Part shown: piece after piece, positions 43,678 through 56,014 of the stretch
Position numbering within the stretch: the stretch's first letter is position 1
Layout: each line of letters begins with the position of its first letter
Source: Flectonema sp. DT1601
Taxonomy: Eukaryota > Euglenozoa > Diplonemea > Diplonemida > Diplonemidae
Length of the DNA: 64,000 nt
Direction of reading: 5' to 3'
Assembly (NCBI GenBank): GCA_964019425.1
Contig: OZ025786.1
Span: 558,001-622,000 of the forward strand
Notes under the pieces: generated by a model
The model's database searches: none
Seen by the model: only the letters and a program-made list of their open reading frames with translations
Told to the model about the DNA's origin: nothing
Translations under genes and position numbers: made by a program

Positions 43678-46600
43678 ATGGAAGATGAATTTAGCAGTAG
43701 TCTAGTCCCGGACGAGGAGTATATTCCAAACGCAGAAGTAGACTTAGAGACTGAAGAGATATCAAAAACTGAGAACAGCGAAGGAGCATTTGGTGAAGGT
43801 AAACTACAAACCTTATCTGTTGGGAATGTTTCAAAGCTCCCTGTTAATAATAAGCAACAGAATTCAAGTAGGAAATCGAGTGCTTGGTCTCGACTGTCCT
43901 TCGCAGAAGGAGCGCGTGACATCGATAGCGTCGTTAGCGATCAACTCAGAACATTTGAAGTTTACCCAACAGGAAAGCGACCTGGTTTTACGAATTTTAC
44001 AAAGACATCGCACTACACGATATTAACATTCTTACCCCTAGGATTGTTTGAACAGTTTCATCAGGTTTCTAATTTATATTTTCTATTAAATTGTATAATC
44101 GCATTCATACCTGACGTATCTCCAATTACACCTGTCAGTGCTTTGATTCCACTTCTGTTTGTGTTGACAGTCGCGTTATTTAAAATTGGATACGAAGATT
44201 GGAAACGTCACCAAGCTGACGCCAGAGACAATGCAGCACCAGTAACGATATTGGAAGGTGGGGAATGGGTAACTATTAAAAGTCAAGATGTTCAGGTCGG
44301 TGATATTATGAAAGTTCAAAGAGGTGATGCATTGAAAGCAGATGTTATAGTCATGAGCAGTGATGATCCTGATGGTGTGGCCTTCATAGAAACAGCTCAG
44401 CTCGATGGGGAAACAAATGTCAAACCAAAGAAAAGCTGCACAGAAACATCTCACATTACAGAAAAGAGTCAATTCCTACTTCCAGAAGAAGAAATGCGTC
44501 TGTCAATAGATCCCCCGAATGATAAACTCTATCGTTGGGAAGGTGTTCTTTATTATCACGGAGAGGCCTGTCCTCTAAATTTAAAAAACGCTATTTGGAG
44601 AGGTTCTTCAATAAGAAAAACTGAATGGGCCTTCGTCTGCGCAGTCTACGTTGGTCACGAAACAAAGCAAGGAATGAACCTCAAGAAGAGAACAACTAGA
44701 AAGATGTCATTAATGTTAGTAAAATTAAATATTGTATTGGCTTTAATATTCTTGTTTAAGAATGTATTGATTGTTTTCTTAGCAGGGTTGTCAGTTGACT
44801 GGGCAGATCGCAACGAATCACATTGGTACGTACGCCACTTTATTGATTTATACTCAAAAGCCTATCTAATGGGAATGAATTACATGACGTATTTCATTTT
44901 ATTTTCATTCATGATTCCGATATCATTATTTGTGACTGTTGAGATGTGTAAAGCTTGTCAAATTATATTAATGTCTTTCGATCAAGAAATGATGCATTGG
45001 GTACCTGAAAAGAGTGAATGGGTCCCTTGCAGACCAAAGACTTCAGATCTAAATGATCAGTTAGCTCTTGTGAAATATATCTTCACTGACAAGACTGGAA
45101 CTCTAACAGAAAATATTATGAAATACGTCGAGGGAGTCACTGCTTCCACTACCCTCCTTCCAAGTGGTGATCGCAAATGGATGCCACATCAGAGTGATAA
45201 TATAAATTTAGTTGGAGAAAGTTGTGACATCACTGCATCTCGAGCGTTTGATGGAGGATTTCAAAGTAATCGTTTTGGAGAGGCGTCAGACACTGCGAGA
45301 TTCTTGGCTGCGATATCACTTTGTCATACTGTTGTTCCTTTTGAAAATAAAAAGACCGGAGAGTTCACCTTTGAGGGATCCTCACCTGATGAAGTGGCTT
45401 TGGTTAAGTGTGCTCGAGATAATAGTTTTGTTTTAACAAAAAGAACAGCGAAAGTTGCAACCATTCGAGTTAATGACACAGATTACACTTATGATGTTGT
45501 TGAAGAGTTGGAGTTCACAGCAACTCGAAAAATGATGTCAATCGTACTAAAAGATCGCTACGATGAATTATTCATTATCTCAAAGGGTGCTGATAGCTCT
45601 ATAACAGTTCGTCTCCAACCTGGAAACTTATCACAAACAGACAAAGAAACAATTGATTCTCATTTAATAAAGTCAGCCCAAGCAGGACTGCGAACCCTCT
45701 GCCTAGCATGGAAACAGATACCAATGTCAACCTATGACAGTTGGAGGAGGGAGTATTTATTATACATTCAGAGTGTTGAAAAAAGTGATGAGAAATATGA
45801 TGCGCTATGCGACAAGCTGGAAAATGACTTAAACATTATCGGACTCGCTGCTTACGAAGACAAGTTGCAAGATGGAGTGCCTGACACGATTCGTTTTTTT
45901 ATGAAATCAAACATTGTTGTTTGGATGCTTACTGGAGACAAGTTAGAAACTGGCATTGAAATTGGAAACAACTGCGGGTTAGCAGACGGTTGTAAGGTTT
46001 TTAGTATTAATTTAGTTAAAGAGCAAACAAGAGAATATCATGCGGACACTTCTTTTGAAGAACGTCGGAAGAATTGCATCCAATTTGTTAAAAGAAAAAT
46101 GGAAGAAGCGATCAAAGAAGCAAAACAAGAACCAATTGTCTTAGCGATTGATGGTCTTGCACTCGACCACTCGATGACTGTTGAGGAACTGACTCCAATC
46201 TTCGTTGAGTTGTCTTCGTTAATAAAGTCAGCAATGTGTTGTCGTTTAACACCTGCTCAGAAAGGTCAAATTGTTGATCTTTTTAAGAGGAAAAGTAACG
46301 AAACAACCTTAGCCATTGGTGATGGAGCAAATGACGCCACAATGATAACAGCATCTGATGTTGGGATTGGTATTATTGGTCTCGAAGGTTCCCAAGCAGA
46401 GCTCGCTTCTGATTATGCCATCAGCCGCTTCCGCCACCTCAAGCGACTCGTTGCTGTTCATGGTCGCTATTCACTTTATCGGAACTCAATGTGTATTGGC
46501 TTCTCTTTTTATAAAAATATGTTTCTTGTCGTTCCACAAATTCCATTTGCGTTTTCATGCGCGTTTTCTGGGATGTCACTTTATGATGGATGGCTGTTGA

Positions 46601-47440
46601 CGATTAAGAATACAGCTTTCACATTCCTACCTCCATTCTTTATGGGATGTTTTGATAAGGATATTCCTGAAGAAGTACTCGAAGATCCAATTTCAGGTCC
46701 GCAGTTACTATCTGAGTTAGGGAAGAAAGGATCATACCGAGTTGGTGTAAAGATGATGTTTCCTTGGTACTTAGCAGCATTTGTTCATGGAGTAATGGTG
46801 TATGTTATAGCTCTCGGATACTTAGAATATGAGGATACAGATGTCTCTGGTGGTAAAGTATCTGGTTTATACACAACTGGTACATCTATCTTCTCTTGTG
46901 TGGTTGTCACAGTTTGCGCTAAGGCTCTTATTCATATTAAGCAGCTTTCAATTATTCAATTCTCAGGAGTTTTAATATCGATTCTACTCGTTCCTATAAC
47001 TTTGTTGTCGTTGTCGGCCTTCGAAATGTTCTTCGGCTACTCCCACATGTATTTGGTTGCTTTTTATTTAATGGAAGATCCGAAATTTTATTTATTTTTA
47101 ATAATAACATCTGTTGGTGTCTTATCGGTGTGTGACCTTAATGTGTTGTACATTCAGAAACATAAGGTATGTGTTGATTTTTTTCTTAAAAAAACTGAAA
47201 TGTTAATTTTTTATTAATCAAAAATAAAACTCTACAACTCTACAGTTTCCAAGCCTCCGCGACCTTTGGCAAGAATTGTATCCTTATAAAGTGAATTACG
47301 CTGCTAGACCATTATTCGGATGCCCAATGACAAAGAGCAACAGGGTAGTTCCAAAGGCAGAGTGCACACTTGAAATGACCGAAAAAAAGGAGCAACATCC
47401 TTCAAATTCTCCCTGGTGTAAAGATCCGAATGATCTATAA
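43678..47440 (+). CDS. P4-ATPase phospholipid flippase
   Basis: Two exons: 43678-47166 and 47246-47440, with a 79-nt phase-0 intron (GTATGT...TACAG). The product is 1,227 aa, usual for the family. P4-ATPases move aminophospholipids to the cytosolic leaflet of Golgi, endosomal or plasma membranes, usually with a CDC50 partner (not in this window). Visible motifs: the P4 N-terminal motif after about residue 95, the A-domain DGET at 243-246, PISL in TM4, the phosphorylation loop DKTGTLTEN with Asp471, the hinge TGDKLETG, and GDGAND at 881-886. About ten TM segments are present, four before and six after the catalytic loops. An in-frame GTG at 43621 is not a likely start; the first ATG is 43678. 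Exon 2 encodes only the 64-residue C-terminal tail, which may be regulatory. Confidence 0.96.
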
Positions 47441-49058
47441 AAACGACTCTCTGATTGGTAATTCAAACAATAAAAAAGTAAGAGAGTGACACTACTGATT
47501 CCCGTTCCCTCTTTCCATTTTTCTTTTTTGTCTCTTGTTGTTGTAAATACATAGGATTGGTTGGCACAGCGTCAACCCAATTTTACCATTTTCTTTTTAA
47601 AGAAGAATAATATTAACCCATAAGAACTCTACCTATCCTTAAGGACTCTAAAAGAATTGAACAGATGTCTCGATCTGTTTCCTTTTGTTAAATCGAATAA
47701 AAAAACGTCATCTCGTCTCCTTGAAAAGAACTGTTCGCAACCTCCTCCCTTTTGAGTTTTTGTTCACTTTTTCACATTTGTTTCAATTTTTGGTTATTTA
47801 ATTTTCGTTTCGTAGAAAAACACTTTTTCTTTTCTTCTTTTCTTACTTTGGTCCGGAACAGTTAAAGCTTAAAACTGACTGTCTCATCCGATTTTGTGTT
47901 TCTTACGGATTGGTATCGTTCGTGTTCCCAAGTTTCGTGATACTCTTTTAAAGTCTTTGGTCTCTTTCCAATTAAGTGATGAGATCAATTAGGTTTTTTT
48001 ATTGTCTTTCATGGTATGGAATGTACGTGTGATTATTTCATTGAAAGAAAGGTTTTTATAAATTGAATACCTCTATAGAAAAGACATTTTTATTTATTAC
48101 TCCCCATCTCCATTATAACCTGTTGGGAATCCTTCCGGCACAATCGCTGGTTCATTACCTTTTAGTCACTGTATCTCAGAACTAAAGTTAAATTATCGTT
48201 AATTTGTTTTTATGATACAATACATTTGTATTTTACGTACAAACTCGAAAGGTTAAATCCCCGTCTCCAATACAACTTCTTGGGAATCCTTCCGGCACAA
48301 TCTCTGGTTCATTACCTTTTAGTCACTGTATCTCAGAACTAATGTTAAATTATCGTTAATTTGTTTTTATGATACAATACATTTGTATTTTACGTACAAA
48401 CTCGAAAGGTTAAATCCCCGTCTCCAATACAACTTCTTGGGAATCCTTTCGGCACAATCTCTGGTTCGAGTTACCCAGATTCCCGACGGTCATCTACTAA
48501 CTTCCGCTGAGAAGGAAAATACTTGCTGATGAAGGATAAGGGGACAAGACATTGATGCCTAACTATATTCTAAAGTGTTATATAATACGTTTCCCTCCTA
48601 ACCACGCGGGGTATTTGTGCTTCTAGTGCTTATAGCATCTGCTCAACGAAGCCAGAAAAAACGATGCGATGAGACGTTCCCTTCTTTTATCTTTAGGTAG
48701 AGTACGCTCCCCTTTTATTATTGGTTGGCATGCAGTTAATAGGAAAACGTTAAGCTTCGTAAAAGAAAACTATTCCTAGTTTTTCATTGTTTTTCTTTTT
48801 TATATTCCTTTTTTTTCTTTTTTTTTTTTTTTGTTATCCCAAAAAGAATACAACAGGTTCGTCCTTCAGCCACCTGCGTTAAGATGTCTCTGAAAGAGAG
48901 CCGTCGTCTGTTCTTGTACAAAAGTAATCTCTAAAATAATAATTATTTTCATAAGCTTCACACACTAACGGAAGCTGTCGGAACGTGTGATTGTAACAGG
49001 ATGCTGTTTTCGTATTATTTAATTCAGTTCTACTTTGCAACAGACACCTAAGCGAACG
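47441..49058. other. intergenic region with a 157-bp tandem repeat
   Basis: T/C-rich, with the tandem repeat at 48101-48466. A 12-nt-scale similarity to the 36-nt hairpin family is at 48521-48545. No gene recognised. ATTTAATTCAG and CTTTGCAACAG lie within 40 nt of the next ATG. Confidence 0.55.
48101..48466. repeat. 157-bp tandem repeat, 2.3 units
   Basis: Units start at 48101, 48258 and 48415 (last one partial). Each full unit has a TCTCCA start, GGGAATCCTTCCGGCACAAT, then the 73-nt core that also occurs inside the array at 33.2 kb, and CGAAAGGTTAAATCCCC at its end. Confidence 0.9.
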
Positions 49059-52000
49059 ATGGCAGACCTCGTCTGTCTTGCCGGAATGGCAGCAGTAGTG
49101 GGAGTGCTTTACCAATCTGAATACCATCCTTTGATTTGCGCAATCCCAATTGTTGCTTACCTCTTAGGACCTTTTGTGGTAACGGTGTTTCAGAAGTTGA
49201 TGTTTGGCGATAGTCCTAAGTTAGTTAAGAAACCAGGAAGAGGGGCATCCGTAAAGCAAAAGAAGGAGGATAGGGATCGACCAAAGATTCAGATTTTGTA
49301 TGGATCACAAACCGGAACCGCTGAGCTTTACGCAAAGAACTTAGGAAGAGAAGCAAAGAAACTCGGATTCAACGCTGAGGTTCTTGATATGGCTGATGCA
49401 GAAATGGAAACTCTTTGGGAGCAGAAATTCGTTCTTTTCATCGTTGCGACATACGGTGAGGGTGAGCCAACAGACACCATGAAAGACTTCCACAGTTGGT
49501 TGTTGTCAGAAGAAAGAGCATATGACCAACAAGACTTGGGTGAAATGACCTTTTCTGTATTCGGACTCGGAGACTCGCAGTACAAACACTTTTGTCACAT
49601 GGGAATTGAATTCGATCAGCGTCTTTCGGAGTTGAACGCCAAGCGTGTTCATGAACTTGGATTAGGAGACTCTGACACAAACATGGAAGAAGACTTCGAT
49701 AACTGGAAAGCAGAATTATGGGCCAAAGCTTCCCCGATGTTCGGTTTAAAAGCAAAAGATGAATTCGCTGATGGACCAGATCAGCAACAGAAGTTGAAGA
49801 CTCATCCGGCACCAAAAGACAACCCACCGCCATTTCCAAAAACTGCTTCATCCCTTCCACCGAGCAACAAGTTACCATGCTGGGGAACAATCGCAAAGAG
49901 TCAGGAAATGCTCGCTTCTAACCCTGATGGAAGATCGACCATTCACATTGAAATTGACTGCGGAAGCGCTTCTCTACAAAACTATGAAGCAGGTGACCAT
50001 CTCGGAATCCTTCCAGCAAACAGCGATGAAACAGTTGCTGAGTACATGAAGTTGTTGGGAATCAAAGAAAAGAATGAAGTCGTAAGTTTGGTATCTCGTG
50101 ATGGAATGTCACAGAGAAATCATCTTCCTAACAAGGTTCCTGTTCACGTTGGTTTGAAATGGTACTTTGACTTACAGGGTGTTCCAAAGAAGAGTGTTCT
50201 TCGTGCGTTCACTCACTTTACGAAAAACGACGAGGAGCGTGAGAAATTCAGATCCCTTCTCCGCATCCATGAAGAGTCCCGTGATATGTACCACGAGGCT
50301 GTTGCCAAAGCCCGGTATGACTTGCTTTACTTTTATTAACATTTGAGATGGGGTCGTATTTCACACGATACCACACCTTTCTCACCTTCCGCACGGGATT
50401 ACCACAGTGCCCAGAGAAGGTAACGAGGGTGTGGGAGATAAGAAGATAATGAATTCGGTGAGAACCGCACCTTTCTCACCTTCCGCACGGGATTGCCACA
50501 GTGCCCAGAGAAGGTAACGAGGGTGTGGGAGATAAGAAGATAATGAATTCGGTGAGAACCGCACCTTTCTCACCTTCCGCACGGGATTACCACAGTGCCC
50601 AGAGAAGGTAACGAGGGTGTGGGAGATAGGAAGATAATGAATTCGGTGAGAACCGCACCTTTCTCACCTTCCGCACGGGATTACCACAGTGCCCAGAGAA
50701 GGTAACGAGGGTGTGGGAGATAAGAAGATAATGAATTCGGTGAGAACCGCACCTTTCTCACCTTCCGCACGGGATTACCACAGTGCCCAGAGAAGGTAAC
50801 GAGGGTGTGGGAGATAGGAAGATAATGAATTCGGTGAGAACCGCACCTTTCTCACCTTCCGCACGGGATTACCACAGTGCCCAGAGAAGGTAACGAGGGT
50901 GTGGGAGATAAGAAGATAATGAATTCGGTGAGAACCGCACCTTTCTCACCTTCCGCACGGGATTACCACAGTGCCCAGAGAAGGTAACGAGGGTGTGGGA
51001 GATAAGAAGATAATGAATTCGGTGAGAACCGCACCTTTCTCACCTTCCGCACGGGATTACCACAGTGCCCAGAGAAGGTAACGAGGGTGTGGGAGATAGG
51101 AAGATAATGAATTCGGTGAGAACCGCACCTTTCTCACCTTCCGCACGGGATTACCACAGTGCCCAGAGAAGGTAACGAGGGTGTGGGAGATAAGAAGATA
51201 ATGAATTCGGTGAGAACCGCACCTTTCTCACCTTCCGCACGGGATTGCCACAGTGCCCAGAGAAGGTAACGAGGGTGTGGGAGATAAGAAGATAATGAAT
51301 TCGGTGAGAACCGCACCTTTCTCACCTTCCGCACGGGATTACCACAGTGCCCAGAGAGGGTAACGAGGGTGTGGGAGATAAGAAGATAATGAATTCGGTG
51401 AGAACCGCACCTTTCTCACCTTCCGCACGGGATTACCACAGTGCCCAGAGAAGGTAACGAGGGTGTGGGAGATAAGAAGATAATGAATTCGGTGAGAACC
51501 GCACCTTTCTCACCTTCCGCACGGGATTACCACAGTGCCCAGAGAAGGTAACGAGGGTGTGGGAGATAAGAAGATAATGAATTCGGTGAGAACCGCACCT
51601 TTCTCACCTTCCGCACGGGATTGCCACAGTGCCCAGAGAAGGTAACGAGGGTGTGGGAGATAAGAAGATAATGAATTCGGTGAGAACCGCACCTTTCACA
51701 CCTTCCGCACGGGATTACCACAGTGCCCAGAGAAGGTAACGAGGGTGTGGGAGATAAGAAGATAATGAATTCGGTGAGAACCGCACCTTTCTCACCTTCC
51801 GCACGGGATTACCACAGTGCCCAGAGAAGGTAACGAGGGTGTGGGAGATAAGAAGATAATGAATTCGGTGAGAACCGCACCTTTCTCACCTTCCGCACGG
51901 GATTACCACAGTGCCCAGAGAAGGTAACGAGGGTGTGGGAGATAGGAAGATAATGAATTCGGTGAGAACCGCACCTTTCTCACCTTCCGCACGGGATTAC

Positions 52001-55000
52001 CACAGTGCCCAGAGAAGGTAACGAGGGTGTGGGAGATAAGAAGATAATGAATTCGGTGAGAACCGCACCTTTCTCACCTTCCGCACGGGATTACCACAGT
52101 GCCCAGAGAAGGTAACGAGGGTGTGGGAGATAGGAAGATAATGAATTCGGTGAGAACCGCACCTTTCTCACCTTCCGCACGGGATTACCACAGTGCCCAG
52201 AGAAGGTAACGAGGGTGTGGGAGATAAGAAGATAATGAATTCGGTGAGAACCGCACCTTTCTCACCTTCCGCACGGGATTACCACAGTGCCCAGAGAAGG
52301 TAACGAGGGTGTGGGAGATAAGAAGATAATGAATTCGGTGAGAACCGCACCTTTCTCACCTTCCGCACGGGATTACCACAGTGCCCAGAGAAGGTAACGA
52401 GGGTGTGGGAGATAGGAAGATAATGAATTCGGTGAGAACCGCACCTTTCTCACCTTCCGCACGGGATTACCACAGTGCCCAGAGAAGGTAACGAGGGTGT
52501 GGGAGATAAGAAGATAATGAATTCGGTGAGAACCGCACCTTTCTCACCTTCCGCACGGGATTGCCACAGTGCCCAGAGAAGGTAACGAGGGTGTGGGAGA
52601 TAAGAAGATAATGAATTCGGTGAGAACCGCACCTTTCTCACCTTCCGCACGGGATTACCACAGTGCCCAGAGAAGGTAACGAGGGTGTGGGAGATAAGAA
52701 GATAATGAATTCGGTGAGAACCGCACCTTTCTCACCTTCCGCACGGGATTACCACAGTGCCCAGAGAAGGTAACGAGGGTGTGGGAGATAAGAAGATAAT
52801 GAATTCGGTGAGAACCGCACCTTTCTCACCTTCCGCACGGGATTACCACAGTGCCCAGAGAAGGTAACGAGGGTGTGGGAGATAGGAAGATAATGAATTC
52901 GGTGAGAACCGCACCTTTCTCACCTTCCGCACGGGATTACCACAGTGCCCAGAGAAGGTAACGAGGGTGTGGGAGATAAGAAGATAATGAATTCGGTGAG
53001 AACCGCACCTTTCTCACCTTCCGCACGGGATTACCACAGTGCCCAGAGAAGGTAACGAGGGTGTGGGAGATAGGAAGATAATGAATTCGGTGAGAACCGC
53101 ACCTTTCTCACCTTCCGCACGGGATTACCACAGTGCCCAGAGAAGGTAACGAGGGTGTGGGAGATAAGAAGATAATGAATTCGGTGAGAACCGCACCTTT
53201 CTCACCTTCCGCACGGGATTACCACAGTGCCCAGAGAAGGTAACGAGGGTGTGGGAGATAAGAAGATAATGAATTCGGTGAGAACCGCACCTTTCTCACC
53301 TTCCGCACGGGATTACCACAGTGCCCAGAGAAGGTAACGAGGGTGTGGGAGATAGGAAGATAATGAATTCGGTGAGAACCGCACCTTTCTCACCTTCCGC
53401 ACGGGATTACCACAGTGCCCAGAGAAGGTAACGAGGGTGTGGGAGATAAGAAGATAATGAATTCGGTGAGAACCGCACCTTTCTCACCTTCCGCACGGGA
53501 TTGCCACAGTGCCCAGAGAAGGTAACGAGGGTGTGGGAGATAAGAAGATAATGAATTCGGTGAGAACCGCACCTTTCTCACCTTCCGCACGGGATTACCA
53601 CAGTGCCCAGAGAAGGTAACGAGGGTGTGGGAGATAAGAAGATAATGAATTCGGTGAGAACCGCACCTTTCTCACCTTCCGCACGGGATTACCACAGTGC
53701 CCAGAGAAGGTAACGAGGGTGTGGGAGATAAGAAGATAATGAATTCGGTGAGAACCGCACCTTTCTCACCTTCCGCACGGGATTACCACAGTGCCCAGAG
53801 AAGGTAACGAGGGTGTGGGAGATAAGAAGATAATGAATTCGGTGAGAACCGCACCTTTCTCACCTTCCGCACGGGATTACCACAGTGCCCAGAGAAGGTA
53901 ACGAGGGTGTGGGAGATAAGAAGATAATGAATTCGGTGAGAACCGCACCTTTCTCACCTTCCGCACGGGATTACCACAGTGCCCAGAGAAGGTAACGAGG
54001 GTGTGGGAGATAGGAAGATAATGAATTCGGTGAGAACCGCACCTTTCTCACCTTCCGCACGGGATTACCACAGTGCCCAGAGAAGGTAACGAGGGTGTGG
54101 GAGATAAGAAGATAATGAATTCGGTGAGAACCGCACCTTTCTCACCTTCCGCACGGGATTGCCACAGTGCCCAGAGAAGGTAACGAGGGTGTGGGAGATA
54201 AGAAGATAATGAATTCGGTGAGAACCGCACCTTTCTCACCTTCCGCACGGGATTACCACAGTGCCCAGAGAAGGTAACGAGGGTGTGGGAGATAAGAAGA
54301 TAATGAATTCGGTGAGAACCGCACCTTTCTCACCTTCCGCACGGGATTACCACAGTGCCCAGAGAAGGTAACGAGGGTGTGGGAGATAAGAAGATAATGA
54401 ATTCGGTGAGAACCGCACCTTTCTCACCTTCCGCACGGGATTACCACAGTGCCCAGAGAAGGTAACGAGGGTGTGGGAGATAAGAAGATAATGAATTCGG
54501 TGAGAACCGCACCTTTCTCACCTTCCGCACGGGATTACCACAGTGCCCAGAGAAGGTAACGAGGGTGTGGGAGATAGGAAGATAATGAATTCGGTGAGAA
54601 CCGCACCTTTCTCACCTTCCGCACGGGATTACCACAGTGCCCAGAGAAGGTAACGAGGGTGTGGGAGATAAGAAGATAATGAATTCGGTGAGAACCGCAC
54701 CTTTCTCACCTTCCGCACGGGATTGCCACAGTGCCCAGAGAAGGTAACGAGGGTGTGGGAGATAAGAAGATAATGAATTCGGTGAGAACCGCACCTTTCT
54801 CACCTTCCGCACGGGATTACCACAGTGCCCAGAGAAGGTAACGAGGGTGTGGGAGATAAGAAGATAATGAATTCGGTGAGAACCGCACCTTTCTCACCTT
54901 CCGCACGGGATTACCACAGTGCCCAGAGAAGGTAACGAGGGTGTGGGAGATAAGAAGATAATGAATTCGGTGAGAACCGCACCTTTCTCACCTTCCGCAC

Positions 55001-56014
55001 GGGATTGCCACAGTGCCCAGAGAAGGTAACGAGGGTGTGGGAGATAAGAACAAGTCGAACTGGTGCAAGATAGTCAGTGTGGACGGCGTCAGTCTTATTT
55101 TAACAAATCCTTGTACATCTTGCCTTCCGTATTCTCCAGTGGCTTAAGCCTCTAATGAGAGAATGACTTGGATACGATAACAATTCCTCGAGAGGGTAAC
55201 ACATACAAGGGAGAAGTGTTTACGCGATACGTTATTTTTAAAACCTTAGGAATTTGAGTTACGTCGAACAAAAAAATAATTTAAAAAAAACAGCACAATT
55301 GCCGGATTCCTCAGAATGTTCCCTTCTACAGAAGTACCAGTTGATCTCTTCTTTGAGATGATGCCACGTACCCAACCACGTTTCTACTCTATTGCATCAG
55401 ACTCCCTAGTTCAGGGTAAATGTGTTAACATGTGCCTCGCAGTATCGGAGGGAGGTCTTTGCAGTAGCTACATGAAGGATATGACTATAGGATCAAAGGT
55501 ACCTTGCTTTATTAGAAAGAGTACTTTCCACTTGCCAATGCGTAACAAGGAAAGACACACCATTATGATTGGACCTGGAACTGGTGTTGCTCCACTCATT
55601 GGTTTCGTCCACAGAAGAAATGCTTGGGCGAAGAATAACACTCTTGGTGAATGCCACTTTTACTTTGGATGTCGTAGAAAGAACGAAGACTACATCTACA
55701 GAGATCTCTTAGAAGGAGCAGAGAAGGATGGCATCATTACTAAATTAAGAGTTGCATTCTCTAGAGACTCCGACAAGAAGGTTTACGTTCAGGACTTAGT
55801 CAAAGAAGATGGTAGCGAGCTAATGAAATTAATTGACGGAGGAGCCAACATCTACATCTGTGGTGACGCTAAGAGAATGGCAAGAGACGTTGAGAGAGCT
55901 CTCGTTAATATCTTAGTTCAACATGGAAAAATGGAAGAGGAGAAAGCAATGGAACGTTTGAATAAAATGGAAAAGAGTCAGCGTTACTTGAAGGATGTCT
56001 GGACCAGCCACTAG
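49059..56014 (+). CDS. NADPH-cytochrome P450 reductase, split by a repeat-filled intron
   Basis: Exon 1 is 49059-50314 and exon 2 is 55294-56014; the phase-2 intron rebuilds an Arg codon and joins AKAR to TIAGFLRMFPS. The product is 658 aa, close to the usual 670-700. It passes electrons from NADPH through FAD and FMN to microsomal P450s and other ER acceptors. An N-terminal membrane anchor is at about 3-45. FMN domain: ILYGSQTGTAELYAKNL (about 80), ATYGEGEPTDTMKDF, FGLGDSQYKHFCHMG. FAD domain: RFYSIASDS. NADPH domain: IGPGTGVAPLIGF, HFYFGCRRKNEDYIY and YICGDAKRMARDV. It ends in DVWTSH, where the family usually has DVWS. All cofactor motifs are intact, so a working enzyme is likely if the 4,979-nt intron is removed. 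Confidence 0.96.
50315..55293 (+). other. 4,979-nt intron of the P450 reductase gene
   Basis: Donor GTATGA and acceptor AAAAAAAACAG match the other cis-introns of the window, which are 62-100 nt. Only 56 nt before and 243 nt after the array are non-repetitive, so about 94% of the intron is the 94-bp repeat. Confidence 0.95.
50371..55050. repeat. intronic minisatellite: 94-bp unit, about 49.8 copies
   Basis: Forty-nine full units and a 74-nt partial one, nearly identical. Units start at 50371 + 94n. Two common variant sites are ATTACC/ATTGCC and GATAAGAAG/GATAGGAAG; rare ones occur in units 11 and 15. The variants form repeating patterns over many units. At each unit border GGTGAGAA and TTCTCACC form an 8-bp hairpin with an 8-nt loop. 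The repeat has much higher GC than nearby intergenic DNA and no homopolymers. Short minus-strand open frames spanning two units are artefacts of repetition. Confidence 0.98.

Noticed and set aside
50382-54812. Repeated minus-strand open frames of 60-66 codons in the 94-bp array
   Set aside because: They arise from the repeat itself, recur only where one variant removes a stop, and have no start context or protein-like features.
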